NCBI GenBank assembly: GCA_017983495.1
Contig: JAGOBH010000001.1
Coordinates: forward strand, 434,001 to 498,000
Direction of reading: 5' to 3'
Origin: Pyrinomonadaceae bacterium
GTDB lineage: Bacteria > Acidobacteriota > Blastocatellia > Pyrinomonadales > Pyrinomonadaceae
Length of the DNA: 64,000 nt
Positions 10,302-19,780 of this stretch are shown piece by piece. Under the pieces are notes generated by a model. The model was not told the DNA's origin. It did no database searches and saw nothing but the letters and a program-made list of their open reading frames with translations. The position numbers were made by a program, and so were the translations under genes. Positions within the stretch are counted from its first letter, which is position 1, and every line of letters starts with the position of its first letter.

Positions 10302-12254
10302 CTATTCCTCGTCCATACGGAGCTTTTCGAGCACCGAAAGATCCTCAAGCGTGGTGACGTCGCCGGCGATCGCATTACCGGACGCGATCTCGCGTAGCAG
10401 ACGCCGCATGATCTTGCCCGAGCGCGTTTTCGGCAGCGTGTCGGTAAAGCGAATGTCGTCGGGTCTCGCGAGTGCCCCGATCTCGTGCGTCACATGGGCA
10501 CGCAATTTATCCTTGAGTTCGTCATTGCCGATGCGTCCGCCCTCGAGCGTGACAAAGGCGGCGATCGCCTGGCCCTTCAATTCGTCCGGACGTGCGACGA
10601 CGGCTGCCTCAGCGACAGCCTCGTGTGAAACGAGAGCCGATTCGATCTCGGCGGTCCCGAGGCGGTGGCCGCTGACATTGATGACGTCATCGACGCGGCC
10701 CATTATCCAAAAATAGCCGTGCTTGTCGCGGCGGGCACCGTCGCCGGCAAAGTACATGCCGGGGATCTCGGACCAATATGCCTGTTTGTAGCGTTCATCG
10801 TCACCCCAGAGCGTGCGGAGCATCGACGGCCAGGGGTGCTTGATGACGAGATAGCCTCCTTCGTTCGGGCCGACCGGTACGCCGGATTTGGTAACGACAT
10901 CGACGATGATGCCCGGTATCGGACGCGTCGCCGTTCCGGGCACGGTAGGTGTCGCTCCGGGCAAGGGGCTGATCATGATGGCACCGGTCTCGGTCTGCCA
11001 CCACGTATCGACGATCGGGCATTTCCCTTTCCCGATGACCTGGTGATACCACATCCAGGCCTCGGGATTAATTGGTTCGCCGACGGTCCCGAGCAGACGA
11101 AGGCTCGAGAGGTCATGCTTCAGAGGATATTGCTCGCCCCATTTGATAAACGCGCGGATCGCGGTCGGGGCGGTGTAAAAGATGGTGATCTTGTGGCGTT
11201 CGATGATGTCCCAAAACCGGTTAAAGTCGGGGTGATTCGGGGCACCCTCATACATAAAGACAGTCGCACCGTTTGCCAGCGGGCCGTAGACCACATAACT
11301 GTGGCCCGTCACCCAGCCGATGTCCGCTGTGCACCAATAGATGTCGTCATCCTTAAGGTCAAACACGATCTTGGCGGTGTACGCCGCCTGGGTCAGATAG
11401 CCGCCGGTCGTGTGCAGGATGCCCTTGGGCTTGCCGGTCGTGCCTGACGTGTAAAGGATGTAGAGCGGATGTTCGGAATCGAGATGCTCTGCCGGGCAAT
11501 CGGCTCCGACTGTCTTGGTCAGTTCGTGCCACCAGTGATCGCGGCCAGGCAATAGTGCGACCTTGGTGCCGGTTCGCTGAAAGACGATAACGTTCTCGAC
11601 GCCGGGACATTCGAGCAATGCCTCATCGACGACCTCTTTGAGCTTGATCTCGGCACCGCGTCGATAGCCGCCGTCGGCGGTGACGATCAGCTTACAGTTG
11701 CCGTCATTGACGCGGTCGCGAATCGCCTCGGACGAAAATCCGCCGAAGATCACCGTATGGACAGCACCGATCCGTGCACAGGCGAGCATCGCAACCGTCA
11801 GCGCCGGGATGAGCGGCATGTAGAGTGCGACGCGGTCACCTTTTTCGACGCCGAGCCGCTTGAGGACGTTGGCGAACCGCGAGACCTCCTGATGCAGCTG
11901 GAGATAGGTGATGGTCTTGATCTCGCCGGTCTCGCCTTCCCAAATGATGGCAGCCTTGTTCTTTCGCCACGTCGTAAGGTGACGGTCGAGGCAATTATGA
12001 GCGATGTTTATCTCGCCGCCGACAAACCATTTGGCGTGCGGTTCGTTCCACTCGAGCACCGTGTCCCATTTCTTGAACCAATCGAGCGACTCGGCCTGTT
12101 TCGCCCAAAACGCCGCCGGATCAACCTCAGCCTCGGCATACAACGCCTCGTACTCGTCAAAGCTCTTGATATGAGCATTTGCAGCAAAACCAGTCGGCGG
12201 CGGAAAAAGCCGATGTTCGTTCAGGATCGATTCGATGGCGTTAGATTCGGACAT
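10302..12254 (-). CDS. acs: Acetyl-CoA synthetase
   Basis: AMP-forming acetate activation to acetyl-CoA, cytoplasmic. A 650-residue ANL-superfamily enzyme of normal Acs length. Phosphate-binding loop [11 protein letters not shown], acetate/AMP site [30 protein letters not shown] in the hinge region, and the C-terminal [11 protein letters not shown] with the lysine that is acetylated in Acs enzymes. ATG at 12254. It heads a likely acs-mtnB-msrA operon and is separated from dnaN by a terminator. Confidence 0.97.
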   Translation of the reverse strand: MSESNAIESILNEHRLFPPPTGFAANAHIKSFDEYEALYAEAEVDPAAFWAKQAESLDWFKKWDTVLEWNEPHAKWFVGGEINIAHNCLDRHLTTWRKNKAAIIWEGETGEIKTITYLQLHQEVSRFANVLKRLGVEKGDRVALYMPLIPALTVAMLACARIGAVHTVIFGGFSSEAIRDRVNDGNCKLIVTADGGYRRGAEIKLKEVVDEALLECPGVENVIVFQRTGTKVALLPGRDHWWHELTKTVGADCPAEHLDSEHPLYILYTSGTTGKPKGILHTTGGYLTQAAYTAKIVFDLKDDDIYWCTADIGWVTGHSYVVYGPLANGATVFMYEGAPNHPDFNRFWDIIERHKITIFYTAPTAIRAFIKWGEQYPLKHDLSSLRLLGTVGEPINPEAWMWYHQVIGKGKCPIVDTWWQTETGAIMISPLPGATPTVPGTATRPIPGIIVDVVTKSGVPVGPNEGGYLVIKHPWPSMLRTLWGDDERYKQAYWSEIPGMYFAGDGARRDKHGYFWIMGRVDDVINVSGHRLGTAEIESALVSHEAVAEAAVVARPDELKGQAIAAFVTLEGGRIGNDELKDKLRAHVTHEIGALARPDDIRFTDTLPKTRSGKIMRRLLREIASGNAIAGDVTTLEDLSVLEKLRMDEE

Positions 12255-12372
12255 AATTCAATTATTTTGCAGAACCCATCAATTATAGATCATCCGCCAA
12301 AGTCTACAAATACCGGCCATTTTTGCTGTTGTCCCGCTGTCCCGGCGTTCTCCCACACGTTGTGGATGCAAA

Positions 12373-12400
12373 AAAGGCCAAGAGATAACTCTAAGCCTTT
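12373..12400. terminator. Terminator between dnaN and acs
   Basis: A 12-bp imperfect stem (12373-12384 with 12389-12400, core AAAGGC/GCCTTT) and short loop, flanked by A and T runs on either side. It lies 26 bases past the dnaN stop and upstream of acs, as expected for a dnaN terminator. Confidence 0.65.
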
Positions 12401-12425
12401 TTTTCCACCTTGTTAAAATGTCCGA

Positions 12426-13616
12426 TCATATCCTGAGCGGCATGACGATGTATTTGTAGTCGTAGGTCGAATCGCCGGCGATGGACATTTGGGTTTGGGC
12501 GTTGGCGTCTTTGAATTCGAATGAGATACGCATCGGCGGGCGGCCCTCTTTTACGCGGACGGTGCCGTCGCCGTCGGATTCCTGTTCGCCGTCGGCGGCG
12601 TTGGACCCGAGCAGGGAACCGGCGTTGTTGAGAAATTCGAGCAGGTATTGCCAGTTAAAGCCGAGCTGAAATTCTTCGCCCGAGTATTCTGCCTGAACTG
12701 CCTCGACGCCTTCGCCCTCTTCGCTGGATTTGGCGCTGAGTTCGATCTCGCCTTCGCGAACGGTGACGCGGATCGAGCGGTTGCGTTCGTCGGCCATTAG
12801 GCTTACGCGTCGGACGGCGTTGCGCATTTCGTCAAGGTCAAAGATGGCTGCCTTGTCGTTGTCCTTGGGCATGACCATCTCGTAGTTGGGGAAGTTGCCC
12901 GAAAGCTTGCGGCTGATCAGCAGGCGGCCCTCCATCTCGAAATAGAGATGATTGGCGTCTTCGCCAAAGCTGATGTCGGCGTCGGTGTCGCGTGAGACCT
13001 TGGCGAGTTCGAGCAGGGCCTTTTTCGGGATCAGCGTGTCGATAGCGTCTGCCGAATCGCCTGCATCGAGAGCTTTTTCGATGTAGGCGAGACGGTGGCC
13101 GTCGGTCGTGATCATCTTGGCCTTGCCGTCGCCGACGATAAATTTGGCACCCGAGAGCGTAAACCGCGAAACCTCGTTGGTGATGGCAAACGCCGTGTTT
13201 TGGATGAAATAGTTAAACACCGCGGCCGGCAGCCTCATCGGCGTGCTCTTGAAATTGGGGATCTCGGGGAACTGATCCTTGTTGACACCGGCGAGGCGAA
13301 AATTGGCACGGCCGCATTTCAGGGTCACCCATTCGTTATCCTCTTTTTTGAAGTGGACGTCGCCGCTCTCGAGAGCACGGACGATGTCAAAGAGCTTGCG
13401 GGCCTGGATACACATCGAACCTGAACGCTGAATGTCGGCCACGGCATCGCAGCGGATCGTCACATCGAGGTCGGTACCGACGATGCGGATCTCGTTCTCA
13501 CCGATCGATTCGATCAGGATGTTTGCGAGCACAGGGATGGTCGTTTTGCGTTCGACGACGCCCTGGATAAAGCCCAACTCTTCTTTCAATACGCTCTGTT
13601 TAATTGTGAATTCCAT
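12426..13616 (-). CDS. dnaN: DNA polymerase III beta subunit (sliding clamp)
   Basis: Processivity clamp that encircles DNA and tethers the replicative polymerase. A 396-residue protein with three clamp domains: N-terminal MEFTIKQSVLKEELGFIQGV and KTTIPVLANILIE, the middle TDGHRLAYIEK element, and the C-terminal YKYIVMPLRI tail typical of beta clamps. ATG at 13616 preceded by AGGAG. It is downstream of dnaA in the same orientation, with the origin-like region between them. Confidence 0.97.
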   Translation of the reverse strand: MEFTIKQSVLKEELGFIQGVVERKTTIPVLANILIESIGENEIRIVGTDLDVTIRCDAVADIQRSGSMCIQARKLFDIVRALESGDVHFKKEDNEWVTLKCGRANFRLAGVNKDQFPEIPNFKSTPMRLPAAVFNYFIQNTAFAITNEVSRFTLSGAKFIVGDGKAKMITTDGHRLAYIEKALDAGDSADAIDTLIPKKALLELAKVSRDTDADISFGEDANHLYFEMEGRLLISRKLSGNFPNYEMVMPKDNDKAAIFDLDEMRNAVRRVSLMADERNRSIRVTVREGEIELSAKSSEEGEGVEAVQAEYSGEEFQLGFNWQYLLEFLNNAGSLLGSNAADGEQESDGDGTVRVKEGRPPMRISFEFKDANAQTQMSIAGDSTYDYKYIVMPLRI

Positions 13617-14099
13617 TATTCTAACTCCTAATTTTTGCCACGATTGACACTAATTTCACGAACCAGATCCGTGGCTGCCGTCGCTCAGGTGGTCAATTCT
13701 CTTTTTCAAATATTATAAGCCTTTCGGAACACTGTCGCTACCGCTCGCTGTTGTGACCGCTCCGGCTTTTACTATTACTAAGATACTAAAATTAGTTTAA
13801 ATCTATAGTACTAGTAATAGGGCCTGTGGATATGTGTAAAAGCGGCCTAAACGTTTATAAAATCAGCGTTTTTCCGTCCACAGGGCAGTGTGGAAAAACT
13901 GTGGAAAAGCACCACTGCCTGCGGATAACTTTCACACTGCCTGTTTTTCCACCGTTGTCCACAGGCCGTATCATGCCGGTCTTGCGGAAAAGTGGAAAAC
14001 CATATTTCAAATAACTGTAAATAAACGACTTATGTTTATTTTAGTGTTCTCACGCATGTGGAAATCATTTCCACACTAAAACGCACAAACAGCGTTTAA
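13617..14099. other. Probable oriC, part 1: DnaA-box cluster between dnaA and dnaN
   Basis: A 483-base gene-free stretch with many DnaA-box-like 9-mers. They are TGTGGATAT (13825), TGTGGAAAA (13889 and 13900, 11 bases apart), TTTTCCACC (13945), TTGTCCACA (13955), AGTGGAAAA (13991) and a facing pair TGTGGAAAT/ATTTCCACA (14057 and 14067). An AT-rich run lies at about 13776-13822. The consensus is TTATCCACA and its relatives. The facing pair next to the dnaA 3' end is a perfect inverted repeat with a one-base centre. Confidence 0.75.
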
Positions 14100-15500
14100 T
14101 TAACTGCAAAGACTATCAATTAGCTCGCTGACACTCTTGTGGAAAACACGGTCGTCGCGGGTGAGCGTTTCGATCTTGTCCACCGAGTGCATTACGGTCG
14201 TGTGATGCTTGCCGCCGAACTCGCGTCCGATCTCCGGAAAGCTGTGCCGCGTTAGCTTTTTACACAGATACATCGCCACCTGACGCGGTACGGCGATCGC
14301 ACGCGAGTTGCTCTTAGACTTAAGCTCCTCGACCGTCATCTTGTATTCTGACGCCACGGTGCGGGCAATGCGTTCCATTGTCAGGCCTGCGGGATGCTCG
14401 CTGTCGATGATGTTCTTCATCGCCTCCTGAGCAAGCATCTTGGAAAGCGGCAACCCCTTGAGCGAGGCAATGGCGACCAGACGCACCAGCGAACCCTCAA
14501 GCTCACGGACGTTGCTCTTGATCTTGCCGGCAATGTATATCGCGATCTCGTCCGACAGGAAAAATCCATCGAGGTCTGCCTTACGTTTCAGAATGGCAAC
14601 CTTGGTCTCGAGATCGGGCGGTTCGATATCGGCGATCAGGCCCCACTCAAAACGCGAGTGGAGGCGTTCCTCAAGCGTAGGTATCTCACGCGGAGGACAG
14701 TCGCTGGATATGACGATCTGTTTCTGATTGTTATGCAGCGTATTGAACGTATGGAAAAACTCTTCCTGTGTGCGTTCCTTGCCGGCCATGAACTGAACGT
14801 CGTCCATCAGCAGGACGTCGATCGAGCGGTACTTATCGCGAAACGCCGGCGTTTTATCAAAGCGGATCGCGTTGATCAGCTCGTTCATAAATTTTTCCGA
14901 CGTAATGTATGCGACACGCAGGCTCGGGTTGCGATATCTGATCGAGTGGCCGATCGCATGCATCAGATGCGTCTTACCCAAACCGACGCCGCCGTATATA
15001 AAGAGCGGGTTGTAGGTCGTCCCGGGCGACTCGGCCGCACCGAGAGCGGCGGCGTGGGCAAACTGATTGCCGGAGCCGACGACGAATTTGTCGAATGTAT
15101 ATTTAGGATTGAGCGACGTGTCGATCGGGTCGAGCTCGCGAAAGTTGGTCGTAACGCCATGGATCACGGGGCGTGCTTTTGGTTCAAAATATAGTTCGTC
15201 CTCAGCGGCCTCGGCTGCGTGCTGGACTTCGACAGGCTCGGCCGCCTGGGGCGACCAGGCGACGGAGTATCCGTTAAGGTTCAGTTCGCTCAGTGTGGCC
15301 TCGAGCATCTCCGAGTAATAACGCTCGACCCAGTCTATGGTCGCGTCGCCGGCTGATAGTTGCAGCTTTTGATTCTTTTCGTCTAGGCCGACAAAGCTGA
15401 TCGGCAGAAACCAAGTCTCAAATATTTGCCGGTTCAGACGTTCGCGTACGAGGCCGAGAACGTCATCCCAAATGGTAGTTTTTTCTAAAATAAGTTCCAA
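14100..15500 (-). CDS. dnaA: Chromosomal replication initiator DnaA
   Basis: Origin-binding AAA+ initiator. A 466-residue protein: N-terminal domain I (WDDVLGLVRERLNRQIFETW), a short linker, AAA+ core with Walker A GGVGLGKTHLMHAIG and Walker B VLLMDDVQF, and C-terminal DNA-binding domain with FGGKHHTTVMHSVDKIE. The start is a TTG at 15500 with GGAG about ten bases upstream; no in-frame ATG lies before the conserved domain I. DnaA-box-like sequences on both sides suggest autoregulation. Confidence 0.97.
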   Translation of the reverse strand: MELILEKTTIWDDVLGLVRERLNRQIFETWFLPISFVGLDEKNQKLQLSAGDATIDWVERYYSEMLEATLSELNLNGYSVAWSPQAAEPVEVQHAAEAAEDELYFEPKARPVIHGVTTNFRELDPIDTSLNPKYTFDKFVVGSGNQFAHAAALGAAESPGTTYNPLFIYGGVGLGKTHLMHAIGHSIRYRNPSLRVAYITSEKFMNELINAIRFDKTPAFRDKYRSIDVLLMDDVQFMAGKERTQEEFFHTFNTLHNNQKQIVISSDCPPREIPTLEERLHSRFEWGLIADIEPPDLETKVAILKRKADLDGFFLSDEIAIYIAGKIKSNVRELEGSLVRLVAIASLKGLPLSKMLAQEAMKNIIDSEHPAGLTMERIARTVASEYKMTVEELKSKSNSRAIAVPRQVAMYLCKKLTRHSFPEIGREFGGKHHTTVMHSVDKIETLTRDDRVFHKSVSELIDSLCS

Positions 15501-15938
15501 CGAGGTGCTCCAAAAAATAGCGCTTAAGGTATAAAATTTTTCGCCCGGTAAATCTGCGTTTTACGAACCTGTTTAAGGTGCGTTTCCCGCAGCCTGTGGA
15601 TGTCCTACAAGTCGTTTTGTTGTAGCGACTTTTGCCGATTTTGACCCCGGGCCGCGGCAACGATTTCCACATGCTTTTCCACAGACGTGTGGAAAAGGTG
15701 CTTAAAGTCTAATGTATAACTTTAAGCTATTTATTTTCAACACTTTACAAGGATATAGCTTGGAAAAGCGGATATCAGACTAACACGAAAAATGGGTGAG
15801 AGCAAACGGAAATCCACAGGTTCTTTTCGATGGTTTTAACGCGGATTTAACATCCTTTTATAACAAACACTTGGCTTGCTTTTTGTCTCATTTAGGGTTA
15901 AGTTTTTGGTGCGTTTCCGCCTCAAAAATCGCTCAAAA
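15501..15938. other. Probable oriC, part 2: DnaA boxes upstream of dnaA
   Basis: The spacer upstream of dnaA and of the divergent NuiA-like gene. It holds TGTGGATGT (15595), ATTTCCACA (15663), TTTTCCACA (15675), TGTGGAAAA (15688) and AAATCCACA (15810). The 15675 and 15688 boxes face each other. An AT-rich segment lies at about 15700-15760. With the 13.6-14.1 kb cluster it makes a bipartite arrangement around dnaA; the dnaA promoter must also lie here. Confidence 0.65.
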
Positions 15939-16376
15939 ATGACGAAAAAAAATAAAAAAATTTCACAAAAAAATGTGGCCGATGCGGATAGTTTTCTTAA
16001 TGCCCTCGAAAAGGCGACGGACGCCCTATTTTACATCAGCGAGACGGATGCAGAGATAGTACCGTTTATTGGCCGCGAGGTCGATGCGGTCACCGCAGAG
16101 GCTATCGTAGAACTCGCAGGAGCCGACGATGACGCCACGGTCGAGGTAATCTCGGCAGACGCATTTTTTGAAAGATTGACCACCCACAAGGATTGGTTCG
16201 GCGACAGAGAGAAGAAGCGTGCGGAACGGTTTGCCAAGGTACATGAGATCCTCAAGGCAGAGTTGACCGAGATGGCGGTGGTCCGCATCGGACGCGTCAG
16301 GATCGATATCATCGTCGCCGGCAGAGACCGCGACGGCCGTCTGGCCGGCATAAGGACATGGGCGGTCGAGACATAA
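15939..16376 (+). CDS. Nuclease A inhibitor-like protein
   Basis: About 145 residues. Resembles the NuiA family (inhibitor of the sugar-non-specific nuclease NucA of Anabaena): an early ALEKATDALFYISETDAEI segment and the late VRIGRVRIDIIVAGRDRDGR, matching the family's closing beta strand. No nuclease gene is adjacent, so an inhibitory role here is unproven and the family is also found without NucA. I chose the ATG at 15939 (MTKKNKK) because the 21 extra residues upstream are not conserved-looking. Divergent from dnaA across the origin-like spacer. Confidence 0.7.
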   Translation: MTKKNKKISQKNVADADSFLNALEKATDALFYISETDAEIVPFIGREVDAVTAEAIVELAGADDDATVEVISADAFFERLTTHKDWFGDREKKRAERFAKVHEILKAELTEMAVVRIGRVRIDIIVAGRDRDGRLAGIRTWAVET

Positions 16377-16426
16377 AAAAAGAGCCGCCCAAAAGAGCAG
16401 CCCTAGACTTCAAGAGCGAGAAAGGG

Positions 16427-17128
16427 TTATTTTGCCGAAACGCGGCTTGCACCTGATTTCTTAGTGATCAGGTTTGAAGGCGTGCCGCTATATTCGACAC
16501 GGCTCGCACCGGAGATATCAGAATTGAGTTCACCCGTGACGCTGACGCCGGCATAGCTTGCACCGCTCGCCTCGACGGACGCATTGACCGATTTGAGATC
16601 ATCGGCATAGACCTTAGTAGCACCGCTGATATCTACGTTAAGCTGCGAGGTCTCGCCTGAGACCGACACCTTTGACGCACCGCTTGCGTGAACGGTCAGA
16701 GCGTCATTCTTAACGCCGCTGAGCGATACGTTCGCGACACCGGAAACGTCGAGCTTATCGATGTCCGGTGCGGTGATGCGTACACGGAGCGAGTTTGACG
16801 ATTTGATCTTGCGGTCTGTCTCGATGTAGAGCGTATCGCCACGAACCTCGGTCTCGATGTGCGAGATTAGATTGTCGTCCGCCTCGACCTCGACGCTAAA
16901 CTCTTTGCCCGCAACCACCTCGACCTGAAAGATACCGCCGACATCGACGCACTTGAAATCGGCAACGTCACGCTTTTCCGTGGCAATGTTGCCCGAGCCA
17001 TGAACGCCGCCGAATTTGACCGAGAAATTTGCGAATTTGCCACCGACGTGGCCGAACGAGAATAAATTTGATGCGACCAGCCCGACAACGAGTGCTGACG
17101 CGAAGATCATGATCCCTACCTTTTTCAT
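16427..17128 (-). CDS. DUF2807 (GIN-domain) exported protein
   Basis: A 233-residue protein with an N-terminal hydrophobic export segment (about 1-25) followed by a right-handed beta-helix-like region. Repeating strands such as LDVSGVANVSLSGV, HASGASKVSVSG and DISGATKVYADD are typical of DUF2807, called putative auto-transporter adhesin head domain. Molecular role unknown. GGAGGG precedes the ATG at 17128. It lies 71 bases downstream of an ABC ATPase-permease pair on the same strand, so co-expression with an envelope exporter is likely. Confidence 0.85.
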   Translation of the reverse strand: MKKVGIMIFASALVVGLVASNLFSFGHVGGKFANFSVKFGGVHGSGNIATEKRDVADFKCVDVGGIFQVEVVAGKEFSVEVEADDNLISHIETEVRGDTLYIETDRKIKSSNSLRVRITAPDIDKLDVSGVANVSLSGVKNDALTVHASGASKVSVSGETSQLNVDISGATKVYADDLKSVNASVEASGASYAGVSVTGELNSDISGASRVEYSGTPSNLITKKSGASRVSAK

Positions 17129-17199
17129 AATTGCCCTCCGAATAATTGATAGCCGTGATGATTAACGGTTTCGATAAAAAGAAAGTTCGCTAAAAATTT

Positions 17200-18477
17200 T
17201 TACTCGTATCTGAGCGACTCGATCGGGTTCAGCCGACTTGCCCTGATCGCGGGCATTACGCCGGCGAAAAACGCGATCGCACAGACGATCGCCATTACCA
17301 ATGCCATTGACGGCAGCGTAAAGACAAATAGCGTAAATCCCTCGAACGAATCGGCATATGCCGTGATCAGCACTTTATTCGCGATGATGCCGACGACAAC
17401 GCCGCCGAGCGTCCCGAGCAGGGCTCCCCAAAATCCGATCAGAACCGATTCGAGCGAAAACACCGCAAAGATCTTTCCGCGACCCATGCCGAGGGCTTTT
17501 TGCAGCCCGATCTCGCGCGTGCGTTCGAGTACGGCGATGACAAGGGTATTGATGATGCCGAATGACGCGGCGAGCAGTGCGATAAAGGCAAACAGGCTCA
17601 TGCCGATCTTAAAAATGCCGATCGCGTCGTAGGTACGCTTTTGCGTATCGGCGATCGTGTCTGCCTCAAAGCCCTTTTCGTCCAGCGTTTTCTTGACCGA
17701 GTCGATCTTTGCGGTGTCGTTGGTCGACATCTGAATAGTAAATCCCGGGAATTTGTCGGCACTCTCGCCGGTCCGCTGGCTCGTGTGGATCGCCTTCGCG
17801 GTCGTTGTATCGACGAACGAATTGTAATTCGTCATAAACCCCTTGGTGGCGACGCCGACGATCGTAAGCGGCATCGTCTTTATCGCATCGTCGGCAGATT
17901 TGTAAGCGATGGTCACATTTTTGCCGACAAGGTTTCCGATATTTGCATCGAATTCGCGTGCAAGCCCCACCGGAATGACGATCTGGCCGGCTCCGCTGAT
18001 CGACGCTCCGACCTCGGTCTTTTGCGTTATGCCCTCGCTCAAAACGCCGAGTTCGAGCTTATATTTCTTCTGGCCATCGAGCGTGATGTATTCACCGTCA
18101 ATGCCGTATCGCGGCGTGATGCCTTTGACGCCGTCGAGCCCGCGGACGGCCGATTCCATCTGCGGTACCGTCAGCAAAAAGGTGTTCGGGTCGAAATCGT
18201 CACCGGCGTTTTCGGCGGGCGAATCCTTGTATTCCTCAGGAGCTCCGGCATTTGGCCCACCGACCGGTTTTTCGATCTTTTTGCGGACCATGATGACGCG
18301 GTCGCTCTCGATATTTTTGACCTGACTTTCGACATAGCTGCGCATGCCGTCGCCGAGGCCGTTGGTCATCGTCAGCGTAAATGAGCCGACAAATATCGCC
18401 ATTACGGTCAGGAATGTACGCAGTTTGTTGCGGAAAAGATTGCGGTTTGCGGTGCGTATGAGATCCCAGGTTTTCAT
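17200..18477 (-). CDS. MacB/FtsX-type ABC transporter permease
   Basis: About 425 residues. One N-terminal transmembrane helix (RTFLTVMAIFVGSFTLTM), a large extracytoplasmic MacB-PCD-like domain, and three C-terminal FtsX helices with ERTREIGLQKALGMGRGKIF between them and a closing ASRLNPIESLRYE. This is the plan of mechanotransmission permeases (MacB, LolC/E). I chose the ATG at 18477 because it overlaps the ATPase stop as TAATG, which implies translational coupling. Substrate unknown; antimicrobial or lipoprotein export is possible. Confidence 0.9.
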   Translation of the reverse strand: MKTWDLIRTANRNLFRNKLRTFLTVMAIFVGSFTLTMTNGLGDGMRSYVESQVKNIESDRVIMVRKKIEKPVGGPNAGAPEEYKDSPAENAGDDFDPNTFLLTVPQMESAVRGLDGVKGITPRYGIDGEYITLDGQKKYKLELGVLSEGITQKTEVGASISGAGQIVIPVGLAREFDANIGNLVGKNVTIAYKSADDAIKTMPLTIVGVATKGFMTNYNSFVDTTTAKAIHTSQRTGESADKFPGFTIQMSTNDTAKIDSVKKTLDEKGFEADTIADTQKRTYDAIGIFKIGMSLFAFIALLAASFGIINTLVIAVLERTREIGLQKALGMGRGKIFAVFSLESVLIGFWGALLGTLGGVVVGIIANKVLITAYADSFEGFTLFVFTLPSMALVMAIVCAIAFFAGVMPAIRASRLNPIESLRYE

Positions 18478-19166
18478 TATGCGTGTGCCTCCCGACGGTG
18501 TTCGGCGACGATGCGGCCGTCTTTCATTTCGATGATGCGGCTGCATCGTTGGGCAAGGTCGTCGTCGTGCGTGACGATGACGAGCGTGATGCCTTTGTCA
18601 CGGTTTAGTTCGAAAAGCATGTTTTCGACGGCGGCACCGGTGGCCGAGTCGAGATTGCCGGTCGGTTCATCGGCAAAGATGACCTGAGGTTTGCCAACCA
18701 GGGCACGTGCGATGCACACACGCTGCTTTTCGCCGCCCGAAAGGTCCTTGGCACGCTTGCCAATTTTGTCCGACAGCCCGACGGCGTCGATGGCTTCGGC
18801 GGCGTCAACCGCGATCTGTGCCGCAGCCGTTCCGCGGATCCGCATCGGTAGCACGACGTTCTCAAACACGGTATCGCGGCCATTGAGGAAAAACTGCTGA
18901 AAGACGAACCCGAATTTTTCGTTTCGGAGCAGGTTCTTTTGCTTTTCGGTCAACGCGGATGTGTCGGCTCCGTCGACGGAAACGCTGCCGGCGGTTGGTT
19001 GGTCGAGACACGCAAGAAGGTGCATCAGCGTCGATTTGCCGCTGCCGGATTTGCCGACGATGGCGACACACTCGCCGCTCTCGATCCTTAGGTCGACGTC
19101 AGACAACGCCTGAAAATCGACGCCGTCGCCCGAATAGGTTTTAGATAGATATTTTGCTTCAAGCAT
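18477..19166 (-). CDS. ABC transporter ATP-binding protein (MacB/LolD type)
   Basis: ATPase partner of the permease, 229 residues. Walker A GKSGSGKSTLMHLL, Q-loop FVFQQFFLNG, signature LSGGEKQRVCIARAL, Walker B VIFADEPTGNLDS and a switch histidine in VIVTHDDDLA. The EPTGNLDS form is characteristic of the MacB/LolD/FtsE group. Overlaps the permease gene by one base (TAATG). Start ATG at 19166. Confidence 0.93.
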   Translation of the reverse strand: MLEAKYLSKTYSGDGVDFQALSDVDLRIESGECVAIVGKSGSGKSTLMHLLACLDQPTAGSVSVDGADTSALTEKQKNLLRNEKFGFVFQQFFLNGRDTVFENVVLPMRIRGTAAAQIAVDAAEAIDAVGLSDKIGKRAKDLSGGEKQRVCIARALVGKPQVIFADEPTGNLDSATGAAVENMLFELNRDKGITLVIVTHDDDLAQRCSRIIEMKDGRIVAEHRREAHA

Positions 19167-19266
19167 AAGGTCACACTCGTCAAGCGTCCGTCGGACACCG
19201 TTCGAGATAACTTTACGCCGTAAGCAGGGAAATGTTCATGAAATCTGGAAACAAACGCGGCGGCGG

Positions 19267-19749
19267 CTATGGCGACTTTTTCTCAGCATCCGGTTTAGGG
19301 ACAGTCGTAGCCTGCCAGGCGACAACCTGCCATTTGCCGTTTCGTTTAATAAAAGTGCCAGTATTGAGGTGGTTTGAAACAGATCTGGTCCCATCGGAAC
19401 GCGTGGTCGTGCCGACGAGCCTGAAAGCGACAACCGCCGCGTTGCCGTATTGCTGAATGCGTACTTCCTCGGCCGAGTAGACCGTGACCAGGTCGCCGGC
19501 CTTAGGGGCCGGAGCCGAACGGACGCCTTTCATCAACTCGGTTTTTCCGATCCGAGAACCGGCCGAACGTGTATAAATGAGGTCTTCGGCCCAGAAACGA
19601 TCATGAATCGCAGCGTCATTGCGTCCGGCACCGGCCAGAAACTCGTTCAACATTCGGGAAAGTTCCGGTGCGTCTTTTGCAGTTTGCGAAAAGGCTGTTG
19701 CGGCCAATGACAGAATCAACGCGACAAAAATGATCGATCTTTTCATCAT
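19267..19749 (-). CDS. Exported SnoaL/DUF4440-like protein
   Basis: A 160-residue protein with a signal peptide (about 1-21, ATAFSQ) and an NTF2-like fold region: LNEFLAGAGRNDAAIHDRFWAEDLIYTR at the start and HLNTGTFIKRNGKWQVVAWQ at the end, the closing strands typical of DUF4440/SnoaL-like domains. Such proteins range from enzymes to binding proteins; no function is assignable. GAGGAG precedes the ATG. Confidence 0.75.
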   Translation of the reverse strand: MMKRSIIFVALILSLAATAFSQTAKDAPELSRMLNEFLAGAGRNDAAIHDRFWAEDLIYTRSAGSRIGKTELMKGVRSAPAPKAGDLVTVYSAEEVRIQQYGNAAVVAFRLVGTTTRSDGTRSVSNHLNTGTFIKRNGKWQVVAWQATTVPKPDAEKKSP

Positions 19750-19780
19750 TATTCTCCTCTTTAGACGCTTATCTTATAGC

